This document shows positions 1 through 6,273 of a DNA stretch of 7,444 nt, in pieces. The position numbers and the translations under genes were made by a program. Within the stretch, counting starts at the first letter, position 1, and the number at the start of each line of letters is the position of its first letter. Source of the stretch: Actinomycetota bacterium (GTDB lineage: Bacteria; Actinomycetota; Acidimicrobiia; Acidimicrobiales; JAHWKP01). The notes under the pieces are model-generated. The model made no database searches. It saw only the letters and a program-made list of their open reading frames with translations, and was not told where the DNA came from. The stretch spans positions 1-7,444 of the forward strand of contig JAHWKP010000086.1 in the NCBI GenBank assembly GCA_019347775.1. The letters run 5' to 3'.

Positions 1-120
1 AGGGAGGCCATACCGTCGCCTTATTGCCTAGCGCGTCGCCGACCAACCTCGCCGGGCGGCAATTCGGCACCACTCACGGCAGGTTCCACGTGCACTTGGT
101 CGGGTAGGAGAAGGGAGGAG
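1..120. other. Upstream leader of the oxidase operon
   Basis: This stretch precedes the first gene and holds no gene I can support. A stop-free frame enters at the window edge and ends with TAG at 105-107, so it could be the tail of an upstream gene, but its roughly 34 residues match nothing I recognise. A TANNNT-like hexamer (TACCGT, 11-16) could be a -10 element, but its -35 partner would fall outside the window, so I do not call a promoter. The part nearest the gene is purine-rich and carries the ribosome binding site. Confidence 0.3.
106..118 (+). promoter_or_regulatory. Ribosome binding site for the FAD/Fe-S dehydrogenase
   Basis: AGGAG at 106-110 lies 10 nt before the ATG at 121, and a second purine run, AAGGGAGG at 111-118, ends 2 nt before it. 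The first has workable spacing and the second is probably too close to act alone. Together they support ATG 121 as the start. The frame is open further upstream to the window edge but contains no ATG, GTG or TTG there. Confidence 0.6.
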
Positions 121-3030
121 ATGCGTCCGCCGGAATCCAGCACCGCATCCGGCCTCGCCACTGATCTCTCGCGGGCCGTCCGGGGCGAAGTGCGCTTCGA
201 CGAAGGAAGTCGTCACGTGTACTCCACCGACGCGTCGAACTACCGGCAGGTGCCGATCGGCGTTGTGGTCCCGGAGCACGCCGGCGACGTGGTGGCGGCC
301 ATGGAGGTCTGTCGATCCCACGATGTGCCCGTGCTCGGCCGGGGAGGGGCGACGAGCCTCGCCGGCCAGTGCTGCAACACCGCGGTGGTGTTCGACTTCT
401 CCAAATACATGCACGGGGTCCTAGATGTCGATCCGGGGGCCCGACGAGCCGAGGTCCTGCCCGGGACCGTGCTTGACCGGCTCAGGGAGACCGCCGAGCG
501 CCACCATCTGACCTTCGGTCCTGATCCGGCGACGCACAGCCAGTGCACGCTCGGCGGAATGATCGGCAACAACTCCTGCGGCGTGCACTCGATCATGGCG
601 GGCAAGACCGTCGACAACATCGAAGAACTCGAAGTCCTGACCTACGACGGCGCCCGCTTCCGTGTCGGTCCGACCGACGAAGACGAGTTGCACCGAATCA
701 TCGGAGACGGCGGGCGTCGAGGCGAGATCTATGCCGGGATGCGGGACATCCGCGACCGCTACGGGGACCTCATCCGCAAGAACTTCCCGGACGTCCCACG
801 GCGGGTCTCGGGCTACAACCTCGAGCAGCTACTTCCTGAAAACGGGTTCAACCTGGCGCGGGCGCTGGTCGGCACTGAGAGCACCTGCGCGCTCGTGCTG
901 CAAGCCACCGCCCGGTTGGTCGACAGCCCCCAGGAGCGGTCCTTGGTCGTCGTGGGCTTCGGCGACGTCTACGAGGCCGCCGACCGAGTCCCCGAAGTCC
1001 TCGAGTCGGGCCCCATCGGATTGGAAGGCATCGACGAGATGTTGGTGCGCGACATGTATCGCAAGCGTCTTCACCGCCGGGAGCTCGACCTGCTGCCGAA
1101 GGGCAACGGATGGCTCCTGGCCGAGTTCGGCGCCGACACTCAAGACGAGGCCCACGCCAAAGCCGAAGAGATGATGCGGAGCCTCGGGCGCTCCGACGGC
1201 GTCACCGAGATGCGGCGGTACGACGACCCGGAGGAGGCCGCGAAGGTCTGGGACGTCCGCGAATCAGGCCTGGGGGCCACCGCCCGGGTGCCCGGAGACC
1301 CCGATACGTGGCCGGGATGGGAGGACTCGGCCGTTCCGCCCGAGCGGTTGGGCGAATACCTGCGCAAGTTGCGCCAGCTGATGCGGCATCACGGTTACGA
1401 GGGCGCCTTCTACGGGCACTTCGGCGACGGCTGCCTGCACTGTCGAATGTCGTTCGACCTCGTAAGCCCCGAGGGACTTCGGGCCTGGCGGTCGTTCCTG
1501 GAGCAGGCAACCGACCTGGTGATTTCCTTCGGCGGATCGCTCTCCGGCGAACACGGAGACGGACAGCAAAGGGGCGAACTGCTCTCGACGATGTTCGGTG
1601 ACGAAGTCGTGCAGGCCTTCCGCGAATTCAAGGGAGTGTGGGATCCCCGGGGCCGCATGAACCCCGGCAAGGTGGTCGACGCCCATCGCCTCGACGAGAA
1701 CCTCCGGCTGGGCGCTGACTACCGCCCGCCGGCCACCAAGACCCACTTCCAGTTCCCCGACGACGACGGCGACTTCGCGCGCGCAACGCAACGTTGTGTC
1801 GGGGTCGGGAAGTGCCGTCGGGCGGCCGGCGGGGTGATGTGCCCCAGCTATCAGGTGACGATGGAGGAGGAGCACTCCACCCGCGGCCGGGCCCGTGCGT
1901 TGTTCGAGATGCTCAGTGGCCGCTGGCCCGGTGAGGGTTGGCGCAGCCCCGACATCAAGCGGGCCTTGGACCTGTGCTTGGCCTGCAAAGGATGCAAAGG
2001 GGAGTGCCCGGTCAACGTCGACATGGCGACCTACAAGGCCGAGTTCCTCTCCCACTTCTACCGGCGCCGGCTGCGTCCGGCCGCCGCCTACAGCATGGGC
2101 CTGATCATGTACGGAGCCCGGTTGGCGGCCCGCATGCCTCGCCTCGCCAATCTCGCCACCTCGACGCCGGGATTGTCGAGGGCGCTGAAGCGCGTCGCCG
2201 GCGTGGCGCCAGAGCGGTCCATCCCTCAATTCGCGGACGAGACCTTCACTAGCTGGTTCCGCCGCAGAGACGCCAACGCCTCAGTGCCGGGAACCCGCAG
2301 TCCCGTCGTGCTGTGGCCCGACACCTTCAACGACCACTTCCATCCGGATACCGCCAGGGCCGCAACGGCGGTTCTGGAAGCGGCGGGATTTGAAGTCCGG
2401 ATACCCAATGGATGGGTCTGTTGCGGCCGACCCCTCTACGACTACGGCTTCCTCGGCCAAGCCAAGCGGTTGCTACGGCGGACGCTACGCCTACTCGAAG
2501 ACGAAATCCGCGAGGGAATCCCTGTCGTGGTGCTGGAACCGAGTTGCGCCGCGGTGTTCCGGGACGAACTCGTCAACCTGTTCCCCCGCGACCGGGACGC
2601 CCGCCGGCTCAGCACCCAGACCTTTGTGCTGGCCGAGTTCCTCGACAAAAAGGCGCCGGACTTCGACTTGCCCAACGTCGAAGGCCGAGCCGTGGTCCAG
2701 CCTCACTGTCACCACAGCTCGATTCTGGACTTCGACGCCGAGACGCGCGTCCTCGGGCGGCTGGGTCTCGATGCCGAGATCCTTGACTCGGGCTGCTGTG
2801 GAATGGCCGGTTCATTCGGCTTCGAACGCGGGGAGCACTACGAGGTCTCCATGCGCTGCGCCGAGCGGGTGCTGCTACCGGCTGTGCGCGACTTGAGCGA
2901 CGGCACGATGGTCATTGCCGACGGATTCAGCTGTCGGGAACAGGTCGCTCAGGCCGGCGGCCCCAAGACACTCCACCTGGCCGACGTCATCAACGCCGGC
3001 ATCGAACATCCACCGACACGGAAGGAATGA
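121..3030 (+). CDS. FAD-linked and (Fe-S)-binding 2-hydroxyacid dehydrogenase (GlcD-GlcF/GlpC fusion)
   Basis: This 969-aa protein joins a flavin dehydrogenase to an iron-sulfur electron-transfer module, the architecture of single-chain D-lactate, glycolate or D-2-hydroxyglutarate dehydrogenases (E. coli YdiJ is similar in layout and size). Residues about 35-265 form a PCMH-type FAD domain, with RGGATSLAGQ at 74-83, GPDPATHSQCTLGG at 133-146 and GNNSCG at 149-154. Residues about 270-535 are the FAD-oxidase C-terminal domain, with GHFGDGCLHC at 432-441 and SGEHGDG at 475-481. The ferredoxin-like part has Cys559, Cys565 and Cys574-Pro, then a full CxxCxxCxxxCP at 619-630. Two cysteine-rich CCG domains follow, with CCG at 767-769 and 892-894 and further Cys at 809, 863 and 938. 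No signal peptide or membrane helix is visible, so it is probably a cytoplasmic protein at the membrane face passing electrons to quinone or another carrier. It heads a tight operon with a ThDP enzyme that would consume a 2-ketoacid. The family call is firm; D-lactate as substrate is inference from that neighbour. Confidence 0.93.
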   Translation: MRPPESSTASGLATDLSRAVRGEVRFDEGSRHVYSTDASNYRQVPIGVVVPEHAGDVVAAMEVCRSHDVPVLGRGGATSLAGQCCNTAVVFDFSKYMHGVLDVDPGARRAEVLPGTVLDRLRETAERHHLTFGPDPATHSQCTLGGMIGNNSCGVHSIMAGKTVDNIEELEVLTYDGARFRVGPTDEDELHRIIGDGGRRGEIYAGMRDIRDRYGDLIRKNFPDVPRRVSGYNLEQLLPENGFNLARALVGTESTCALVLQATARLVDSPQERSLVVVGFGDVYEAADRVPEVLESGPIGLEGIDEMLVRDMYRKRLHRRELDLLPKGNGWLLAEFGADTQDEAHAKAEEMMRSLGRSDGVTEMRRYDDPEEAAKVWDVRESGLGATARVPGDPDTWPGWEDSAVPPERLGEYLRKLRQLMRHHGYEGAFYGHFGDGCLHCRMSFDLVSPEGLRAWRSFLEQATDLVISFGGSLSGEHGDGQQRGELLSTMFGDEVVQAFREFKGVWDPRGRMNPGKVVDAHRLDENLRLGADYRPPATKTHFQFPDDDGDFARATQRCVGVGKCRRAAGGVMCPSYQVTMEEEHSTRGRARALFEMLSGRWPGEGWRSPDIKRALDLCLACKGCKGECPVNVDMATYKAEFLSHFYRRRLRPAAAYSMGLIMYGARLAARMPRLANLATSTPGLSRALKRVAGVAPERSIPQFADETFTSWFRRRDANASVPGTRSPVVLWPDTFNDHFHPDTARAATAVLEAAGFEVRIPNGWVCCGRPLYDYGFLGQAKRLLRRTLRLLEDEIREGIPVVVLEPSCAAVFRDELVNLFPRDRDARRLSTQTFVLAEFLDKKAPDFDLPNVEGRAVVQPHCHHSSILDFDAETRVLGRLGLDAEILDSGCCGMAGSFGFERGEHYEVSMRCAERVLLPAVRDLSDGTMVIADGFSCREQVAQAGGPKTLHLADVINAGIEHPPTRKE
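3021..3026 (+). promoter_or_regulatory. Ribosome binding site deciding the ThDP enzyme start
   Basis: GAAGGA lies 5 nt before the ATG at 3032, inside the last codons of the preceding gene. It selects ATG 3032 over an in-frame ATG at 2915, which would add 39 residues unlike this family. The stop of the upstream gene (3028-3030) and the new start are separated by one base, implying translational coupling. Confidence 0.75.
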
Positions 3031-3031
3031 C

Positions 3032-4798
3032 ATGAAGAAGATCGCCTCGGAGCTACTCGTCGAGCGGCTTGTGGACTGGGGAGTGGACACCGTCTTCGGA
3101 CTCCCCGGAGACGGCATCAACGGGATCATGGAGGGGCTGCGTCGCCATCAGGACCGGATCAAGTTCGTGCTCGTGCATCACGAGGAGGCGGCCGCGTTCA
3201 TGGCGACCGGGTACGCCAAGAGCACCGGGCGGCTGGGCGTGTGTCTGGCGACGTCCGGGCCCGGTGGCCTGCACCTGCTCAACGGGCTCTACGACGCCAA
3301 GCTCGACCATGTGCCGGTCCTGGCGATCACCGGAATGCAGGGCATGAAGCTGCTGGGCACCGGGTTCCAGCAGGAGGTCCACCTCGAAAAGGTCTTCGAC
3401 GACGTAGCCGACTACAACGCCATGATCCATGTCCCCGTGCAGATCCCCAGCCTGGTCGACCACGCCGTGAGGACGTCGTTGTCGCATAACACCGTGTCGC
3501 ACCTCACCTTCCCGGTGGATCTCCAGGAGGCCGACGCCGATGCCGATCCGTGGGAAGGCGGAATGGGCACCGGCCGCACGCCCGCCAACGAGCCCGTCTT
3601 CATCCCGGCGCCCGGAGTACCGCGGGCTTCGGACCTCAGCCGCGCCGCCGAGGTGCTCAATGCAGGCTCGAAGGTGGCGATGCTCGTCGGCACCGGCGCC
3701 CTCAACGCCCGGTCCGAGGTGCTGGCCATGGCCGAAGCCCTCGCCAGTCCGGTCATCAAGACCCTGCCCGGCAAGGCAGTCGTGCCCGACGACCACCCAC
3801 TGACGACCGGTGGGCTGGGCCTGCTCGGCACCGAGCCGTCGGAGGACGCCATTGAGGGCTGCGACACCCTCTTCATGGTCGGGACGAGCTTCCCGTACAC
3901 GGCCTATCTCCCGGAGCCGGGGTCGGTGAAGTGTGTACAGATCGATTCGGATCCCGTGCGTGCCGGAAACCGGATGCCGACCGACATTCCGTTGGTGGGT
4001 GACGCGGCCGAGACGCTGAGCGCCCTGCTGCCACTCGTGGAGCGCAAGACCGACCGGGGATTCTTGGAGGACGCCCAAAGCTCCATGGAGAAGTGGCGTG
4101 AGAACATGGACTCGCTCGAGGACGAGTCGCGGCACCCGATCCAGCCGCAATATCTGATGTCGGTGGTGAACGAACTGGCGTCGGACGACGCCATCATGTG
4201 CACGGATTCGGGCACGATCGCCACTTGGGCGGCGCGGCACTTCGACATCCGAGGCGACCGCCAGTTCTATCTCTCCGGCAACCTCGCCACCATGGCTCCG
4301 GGACTGCCCTACGCCATCGCTGCTCAGTGGGCCCACCGCGACCGTCAGTGCATCGCCTTCGTGGGCGACGGTGGCTTCGCAATGCTCATGGCCGAGTTCC
4401 TCACCGCGAGCCGGTACGGGCTCCCCGTCAAGATCGTGGTGTGCAACAACGGGGTTCTCGGTCAGATCCTCTGGGAGCAGATGGTGCTCGGCTTTCCCGA
4501 GTTCGGCGTGCGCTGGGAGAAGCACGCCGACTTCGCACCGTGGGCCAAGTCCTGCGGCGGATTCGCGGCGCGGGTGGAGAAGGCAGACGAGTTGCAGTCG
4601 ACGGTTGCGGCCGCGCTGTCCCACTCCGGGCCGGCCCTGGTCGACGTGGTGGTCAATCCAGACGAGCCACCAATGCCGGCGAAGATCAAGTACAAGCAGG
4701 CCAAGGGATTCGCCGAGGCGTTCCTGAAGGGCCAGCCTCGCCGGGCTTCGATCCTGTCGACCCTGTTCCGCGACAAGTTGTCGGAGCTCCGGTCATGA
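3032..4798 (+). CDS. Thiamine-diphosphate enzyme, pyruvate oxidase / pyruvate:quinone dehydrogenase type
   Basis: This 588-aa protein has the three-domain fold of the acetolactate synthase / pyruvate oxidase superfamily. The N-terminal ThDP-pyrimidine domain (about 1-175) contains LPGDGIN at 24-30 and HHEEAAAF at 49-56, where Glu51 is the cofactor-activating glutamate, then TSGPGG and NGLYDAKLDHVPVLAI. The central domain (about 190-345) shows GTG at 220-222 and GTSFPYTAYLPEP at 284-296, as in FAD-binding pyruvate oxidases. The C-terminal ThDP-pyrophosphate domain carries GDG at 445-447 and NN at 472-473, the expected Mg/ThDP motif spacing. The protein ends in a charged helical tail (DEPPMP onward), as in PoxB-like proteins, where the tail can mediate membrane contact. 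The likely reaction is oxidative decarboxylation of pyruvate to acetate and CO2 with electrons to quinone. It starts one base after the FAD/Fe-S dehydrogenase, which could supply the ketoacid. Glyoxylate carboligase is unlikely because Glu51 is present. A different 2-ketoacid substrate remains possible. Confidence 0.88.
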   Translation: MKKIASELLVERLVDWGVDTVFGLPGDGINGIMEGLRRHQDRIKFVLVHHEEAAAFMATGYAKSTGRLGVCLATSGPGGLHLLNGLYDAKLDHVPVLAITGMQGMKLLGTGFQQEVHLEKVFDDVADYNAMIHVPVQIPSLVDHAVRTSLSHNTVSHLTFPVDLQEADADADPWEGGMGTGRTPANEPVFIPAPGVPRASDLSRAAEVLNAGSKVAMLVGTGALNARSEVLAMAEALASPVIKTLPGKAVVPDDHPLTTGGLGLLGTEPSEDAIEGCDTLFMVGTSFPYTAYLPEPGSVKCVQIDSDPVRAGNRMPTDIPLVGDAAETLSALLPLVERKTDRGFLEDAQSSMEKWRENMDSLEDESRHPIQPQYLMSVVNELASDDAIMCTDSGTIATWAARHFDIRGDRQFYLSGNLATMAPGLPYAIAAQWAHRDRQCIAFVGDGGFAMLMAEFLTASRYGLPVKIVVCNNGVLGQILWEQMVLGFPEFGVRWEKHADFAPWAKSCGGFAARVEKADELQSTVAAALSHSGPALVDVVVNPDEPPMPAKIKYKQAKGFAEAFLKGQPRRASILSTLFRDKLSELRS

Positions 4799-4818
4799 CC
4801 GGCGGAGCGGCGACGTGA
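4795..4818 (+). other. Possible 7-codon coupling ORF between the ThDP and PPC genes
   Basis: An ATG at 4795-4797 overlaps the TGA stop of the ThDP gene (ATGA). It reads seven codons (MTGGAAT) and stops at TGA 4816-4818, which in turn overlaps the GTG start of the PPC gene (GTGA). The chain could hand terminating ribosomes from one gene to the next. It may equally be coincidence, because the PPC gene has its own GGAG site. Confidence 0.25.
4804..4807 (+). promoter_or_regulatory. Ribosome binding site for the PPC gene
   Basis: GGAG lies 7 nt before the GTG at 4815, good Shine-Dalgarno spacing. It supports the GTG as the true start, and the resulting N-terminus (MKVQL...) is typical of short bacterial PPC proteins. 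Confidence 0.6.
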
Positions 4819-5258
4819 AAGTCCAGCTGTCGCACGGCGACGGCGGACTGCGCACATACGTGGCGGTTCTCGACAAGGGAGACGAGGCCGTTTCTGCGCT
4901 TACCGAGTGGGCTGCGGAGGAAGGCGTGCGGGGATCCTCGCTGGCCGCCATCGGCGCTTTCCAACGCGCCACCGTGGCGTACTTCGATCGCGACACCATG
5001 AACTACCAGGAGATTCCGGTTAGCGAACAGGTCGAGGTTCTGTCTCTGCTCGGCAATATCGGAATTGCCGACGACGAGCCCAAATTGCATGCTCATGTCG
5101 TGCTGGGACGCAGAGACGGCACGACCGTTGGCGGCCACCTGCTCGAGGGCGTGGTGTGGCCGACGCTCGAAGTCTTCGTGACCGAGGCGCCCGCGCCGCT
5201 CCGGCGAAGCACGGACGAGGAGACCGGGCTGCCGCTGATCGATATCGACCGCGGGTAG
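4815..5258 (+). CDS. PPC (DUF296) domain protein
   Basis: This 147-aa protein is a single PPC/DUF296 domain, close to the usual length of stand-alone bacterial members. Family marks are an early beta strand followed by an acidic helix (AVLDKGDEAVSAL, 17-29), GAFQRATVAYFD at 47-58, LHAHVVLG at 91-98 and GGHLLEG at 106-112. His92, His94 and His108 form the conserved triad thought to bind a metal. Plant AT-hook proteins use this domain for trimer formation and partner binding; bacterial stand-alone members form trimers and are loosely called DNA-binding, but most have no proven role. It has no AT-hook or other added domain here. It starts 16 bp after the ThDP gene stop, so it is probably the third gene of the operon and may regulate or assist the dehydrogenase pair. 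That role is inference; the domain call is strong. Confidence 0.87.
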   Translation: MKVQLSHGDGGLRTYVAVLDKGDEAVSALTEWAAEEGVRGSSLAAIGAFQRATVAYFDRDTMNYQEIPVSEQVEVLSLLGNIGIADDEPKLHAHVVLGRRDGTTVGGHLLEGVVWPTLEVFVTEAPAPLRRSTDEETGLPLIDIDRG

Positions 5259-5280
5259 ATCTCCTAGGGAAGGATCCGCG
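5250..5280. terminator. Candidate bidirectional terminator between convergent genes
   Basis: CGCG (5250-5253) pairs with CGCG (5277-5280), GATC (5258-5261) with GATC (5273-5276), and TCC (5262-5264) with GGA (5268-5270), around a TAG loop. Unpaired GGTA on the left and AG on the right interrupt the stem. The structure spans both stop codons (TAG at 5256-5258 on +, TAG at 5264-5266 on -). It has no T-tract on either side, so it would be a weak or non-canonical terminator. The location is the best argument for it. Confidence 0.3.
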
Positions 5281-6220
5281 CGACCAAACCGGCGATCCGG
5301 TTGCGGATGTCGGCCTGCAGAGAGCGGGGCTTGGCCCGGTCGTCGAAGCGACCGTGGGCCGCGTAGTCGCCTTCGACGGTGAGGAAGAGGTTCCCGGGTG
5401 CGTCGGGGTCGGCCGGGTCCTCGGTGAGCTGAGACTTCACGCCGTTGCGAGCGAGGTACCGGTCGAGGAGGCTCGGCGCGAGTCGGTTGGCGAGGATGGT
5501 CGCGACGGTGGGACCGCCGACCCAGACTTCGCGACCGGGGTGGTCGGCGGCGGCCACGATCGACCGGGCCGCGACCTCGGGTTGGAAAATCGGCGGTACC
5601 GGTTGCGGGCGGCGGTTGAACTTCAGTCGGGACCAGTCGAACTGCGGCGTGTTCAGGGCAGGCAGGTGGACGGAGACAACACTCACGTCCGAACCCTCCT
5701 CCATCAGCTCGGTACGCAGTGAATCGACAAAGCCTCGGATGGCGTGCTTGGAAGCGCAATAGGCGGCCTGGGCGGGGATGGCCCGGTATGCCAACGCCGA
5801 GCCGACCTGGACGATGACGCCCCGGTTTCTCGGCCGCATGTGGTCCAAGGCAGTGAGCACGCCGTGGACACTTCCCAGGTAGGTCACCTCGGTGACTCTC
5901 TTGATCTCCTGGGCGGAGAGGTCGATGACCCGGCCGAAGACCGAGGCCATGGCGTTATTAACCCATACGTCTATCGGGCCCAGTTCGGACTCGATTTGGG
6001 CGGCCGCGTCTTCCACAGCCCGGGCGTCGGCGACGTCAGCCGAGATGCCGAGCCCGGCGCCGGCCAGCTCCTGGAGTTCCTTCTCGGTCTCCCGCAGCCG
6101 TTGCTCGTCGCGGGCGATGACCGCCACTCGGTCGCCGCGCTGAGCGAACTCCCTCGCGGTGGCCCGGCCCACGCCGGCGGACCCGCCGGTGACGACTACG
6201 ACGCGGGGAGGAACACTCAC
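5264..6220 (-). CDS. Classical SDR-family oxidoreductase with C-terminal extension
   Basis: This 318-aa short-chain dehydrogenase/reductase has a Rossmann fold. The cofactor loop is TGGSAGVG at 11-18, Asp62-Val63 is the adenine-ring contact, and NNAM at 88-91 replaces the common NNAG. The catalytic residues are Ser141, Tyr154 and Lys158 (YCASK). Arg37 after the second strand suggests NADP(H) preference, which is inference. The helix-4 position that often holds the tetrad Asn reads Thr113 in TEVTYLG, a pattern I recall from one SDR subgroup. Residues about 250-318 extend beyond a minimal 250-aa SDR; a DPADPDAPGN stretch is followed by a basic amphipathic end. The GTG at 6220 is the first possible start because two TAG codons lie just upstream in frame; the Shine-Dalgarno is weak. 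It follows the metalloprotease gene on the same strand by 53 bp and converges on the PPC gene. The substrate cannot be told from the sequence. Confidence 0.9.
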   Translation of the reverse strand: MSVPPRVVVVTGGSAGVGRATAREFAQRGDRVAVIARDEQRLRETEKELQELAGAGLGISADVADARAVEDAAAQIESELGPIDVWVNNAMASVFGRVIDLSAQEIKRVTEVTYLGSVHGVLTALDHMRPRNRGVIVQVGSALAYRAIPAQAAYCASKHAIRGFVDSLRTELMEEGSDVSVVSVHLPALNTPQFDWSRLKFNRRPQPVPPIFQPEVAARSIVAAADHPGREVWVGGPTVATILANRLAPSLLDRYLARNGVKSQLTEDPADPDAPGNLFLTVEGDYAAHGRFDDRAKPRSLQADIRNRIAGLVARILP

Positions 6221-6223
6221 TCT

Positions 6224-6250
6224 GGCCTACTACCCGGGCCGCTGTAGGCC
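6224..6250 (-). repeat. 7-bp inverted repeat over the SDR translation start region
   Basis: GGCCTAC at 6224-6230 and GTAGGCC at 6244-6250 are perfect inverted copies 13 bp apart. In the minus-strand transcript the second arm ends 3 nt before the SDR GTG, where a Shine-Dalgarno would sit. It could be an RNA hairpin limiting initiation or a dyad operator. No binding protein is known. Confidence 0.45.
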
Positions 6251-6273
6251 GAACCGCGGAGCGAGTAGTTCGG
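6249..6273 (-). repeat. 6-bp inverted repeat directly after the metalloprotease stop
   Basis: CCGAAC at 6249-6254 and GTTCGG at 6268-6273 are perfect inverted copies 13 bp apart. An inner CGC/GCG match (6255-6257 with 6261-6263) could lengthen the stem with a 4-nt bulge. The repeat begins immediately past the metalloprotease TGA (6274-6276) and has no T-tract. It shares bases 6249-6250 with the neighbouring 7-bp repeat, so the two hairpins would compete. Confidence 0.4.

Noticed and set aside
41..57. Similarity of 41-57 to 351-367 (14 of 17 bases), hinting at a duplicated FAD motif
   Set aside because: The match does not extend on either side at DNA or protein level and is compatible with chance in GC-rich sequence.
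3..107. Possible C-terminal tail of an upstream gene
   Set aside because: It is open from the window edge to TAG 105-107 but only about 34 residues long with no recognisable motif; chance open frames of this length are common at this GC.
1264..2229. 321-codon open frame on the - strand opposite the oxidase
   Set aside because: It is antisense to the conserved FAD C-terminal and Fe-S region, shows no recognisable domain, and is typical of a high-GC shadow frame.
3053..4624. 523-codon open frame on the - strand opposite the ThDP enzyme
   Set aside because: It is entirely antisense to a gene with clear catalytic motifs, its residues are low-complexity Arg/Gly/His/Val, and long antisense frames are expected from third-position GC bias.
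3032..4798. Glyoxylate carboligase or acetolactate synthase as identity of the ThDP enzyme
   Set aside because: Glyoxylate carboligase lacks the cofactor-activating Glu that is present here (Glu51). The central-domain and C-terminal motifs (GTSFPYTAYLPEP, DEPPMP) fit the pyruvate oxidase type better than acetolactate synthase.
4686..5759. 357-codon - strand frame spanning the PPC gene and part of the SDR
   Set aside because: It crosses two well-supported genes in another frame and its first third is Arg/Pro-rich without motifs.
5744..6247. + strand frames opposite the SDR (also 5156-5722)
   Set aside because: The SDR has an intact cofactor loop and Ser-Tyr-Lys triad in the other strand; these frames show no motif.
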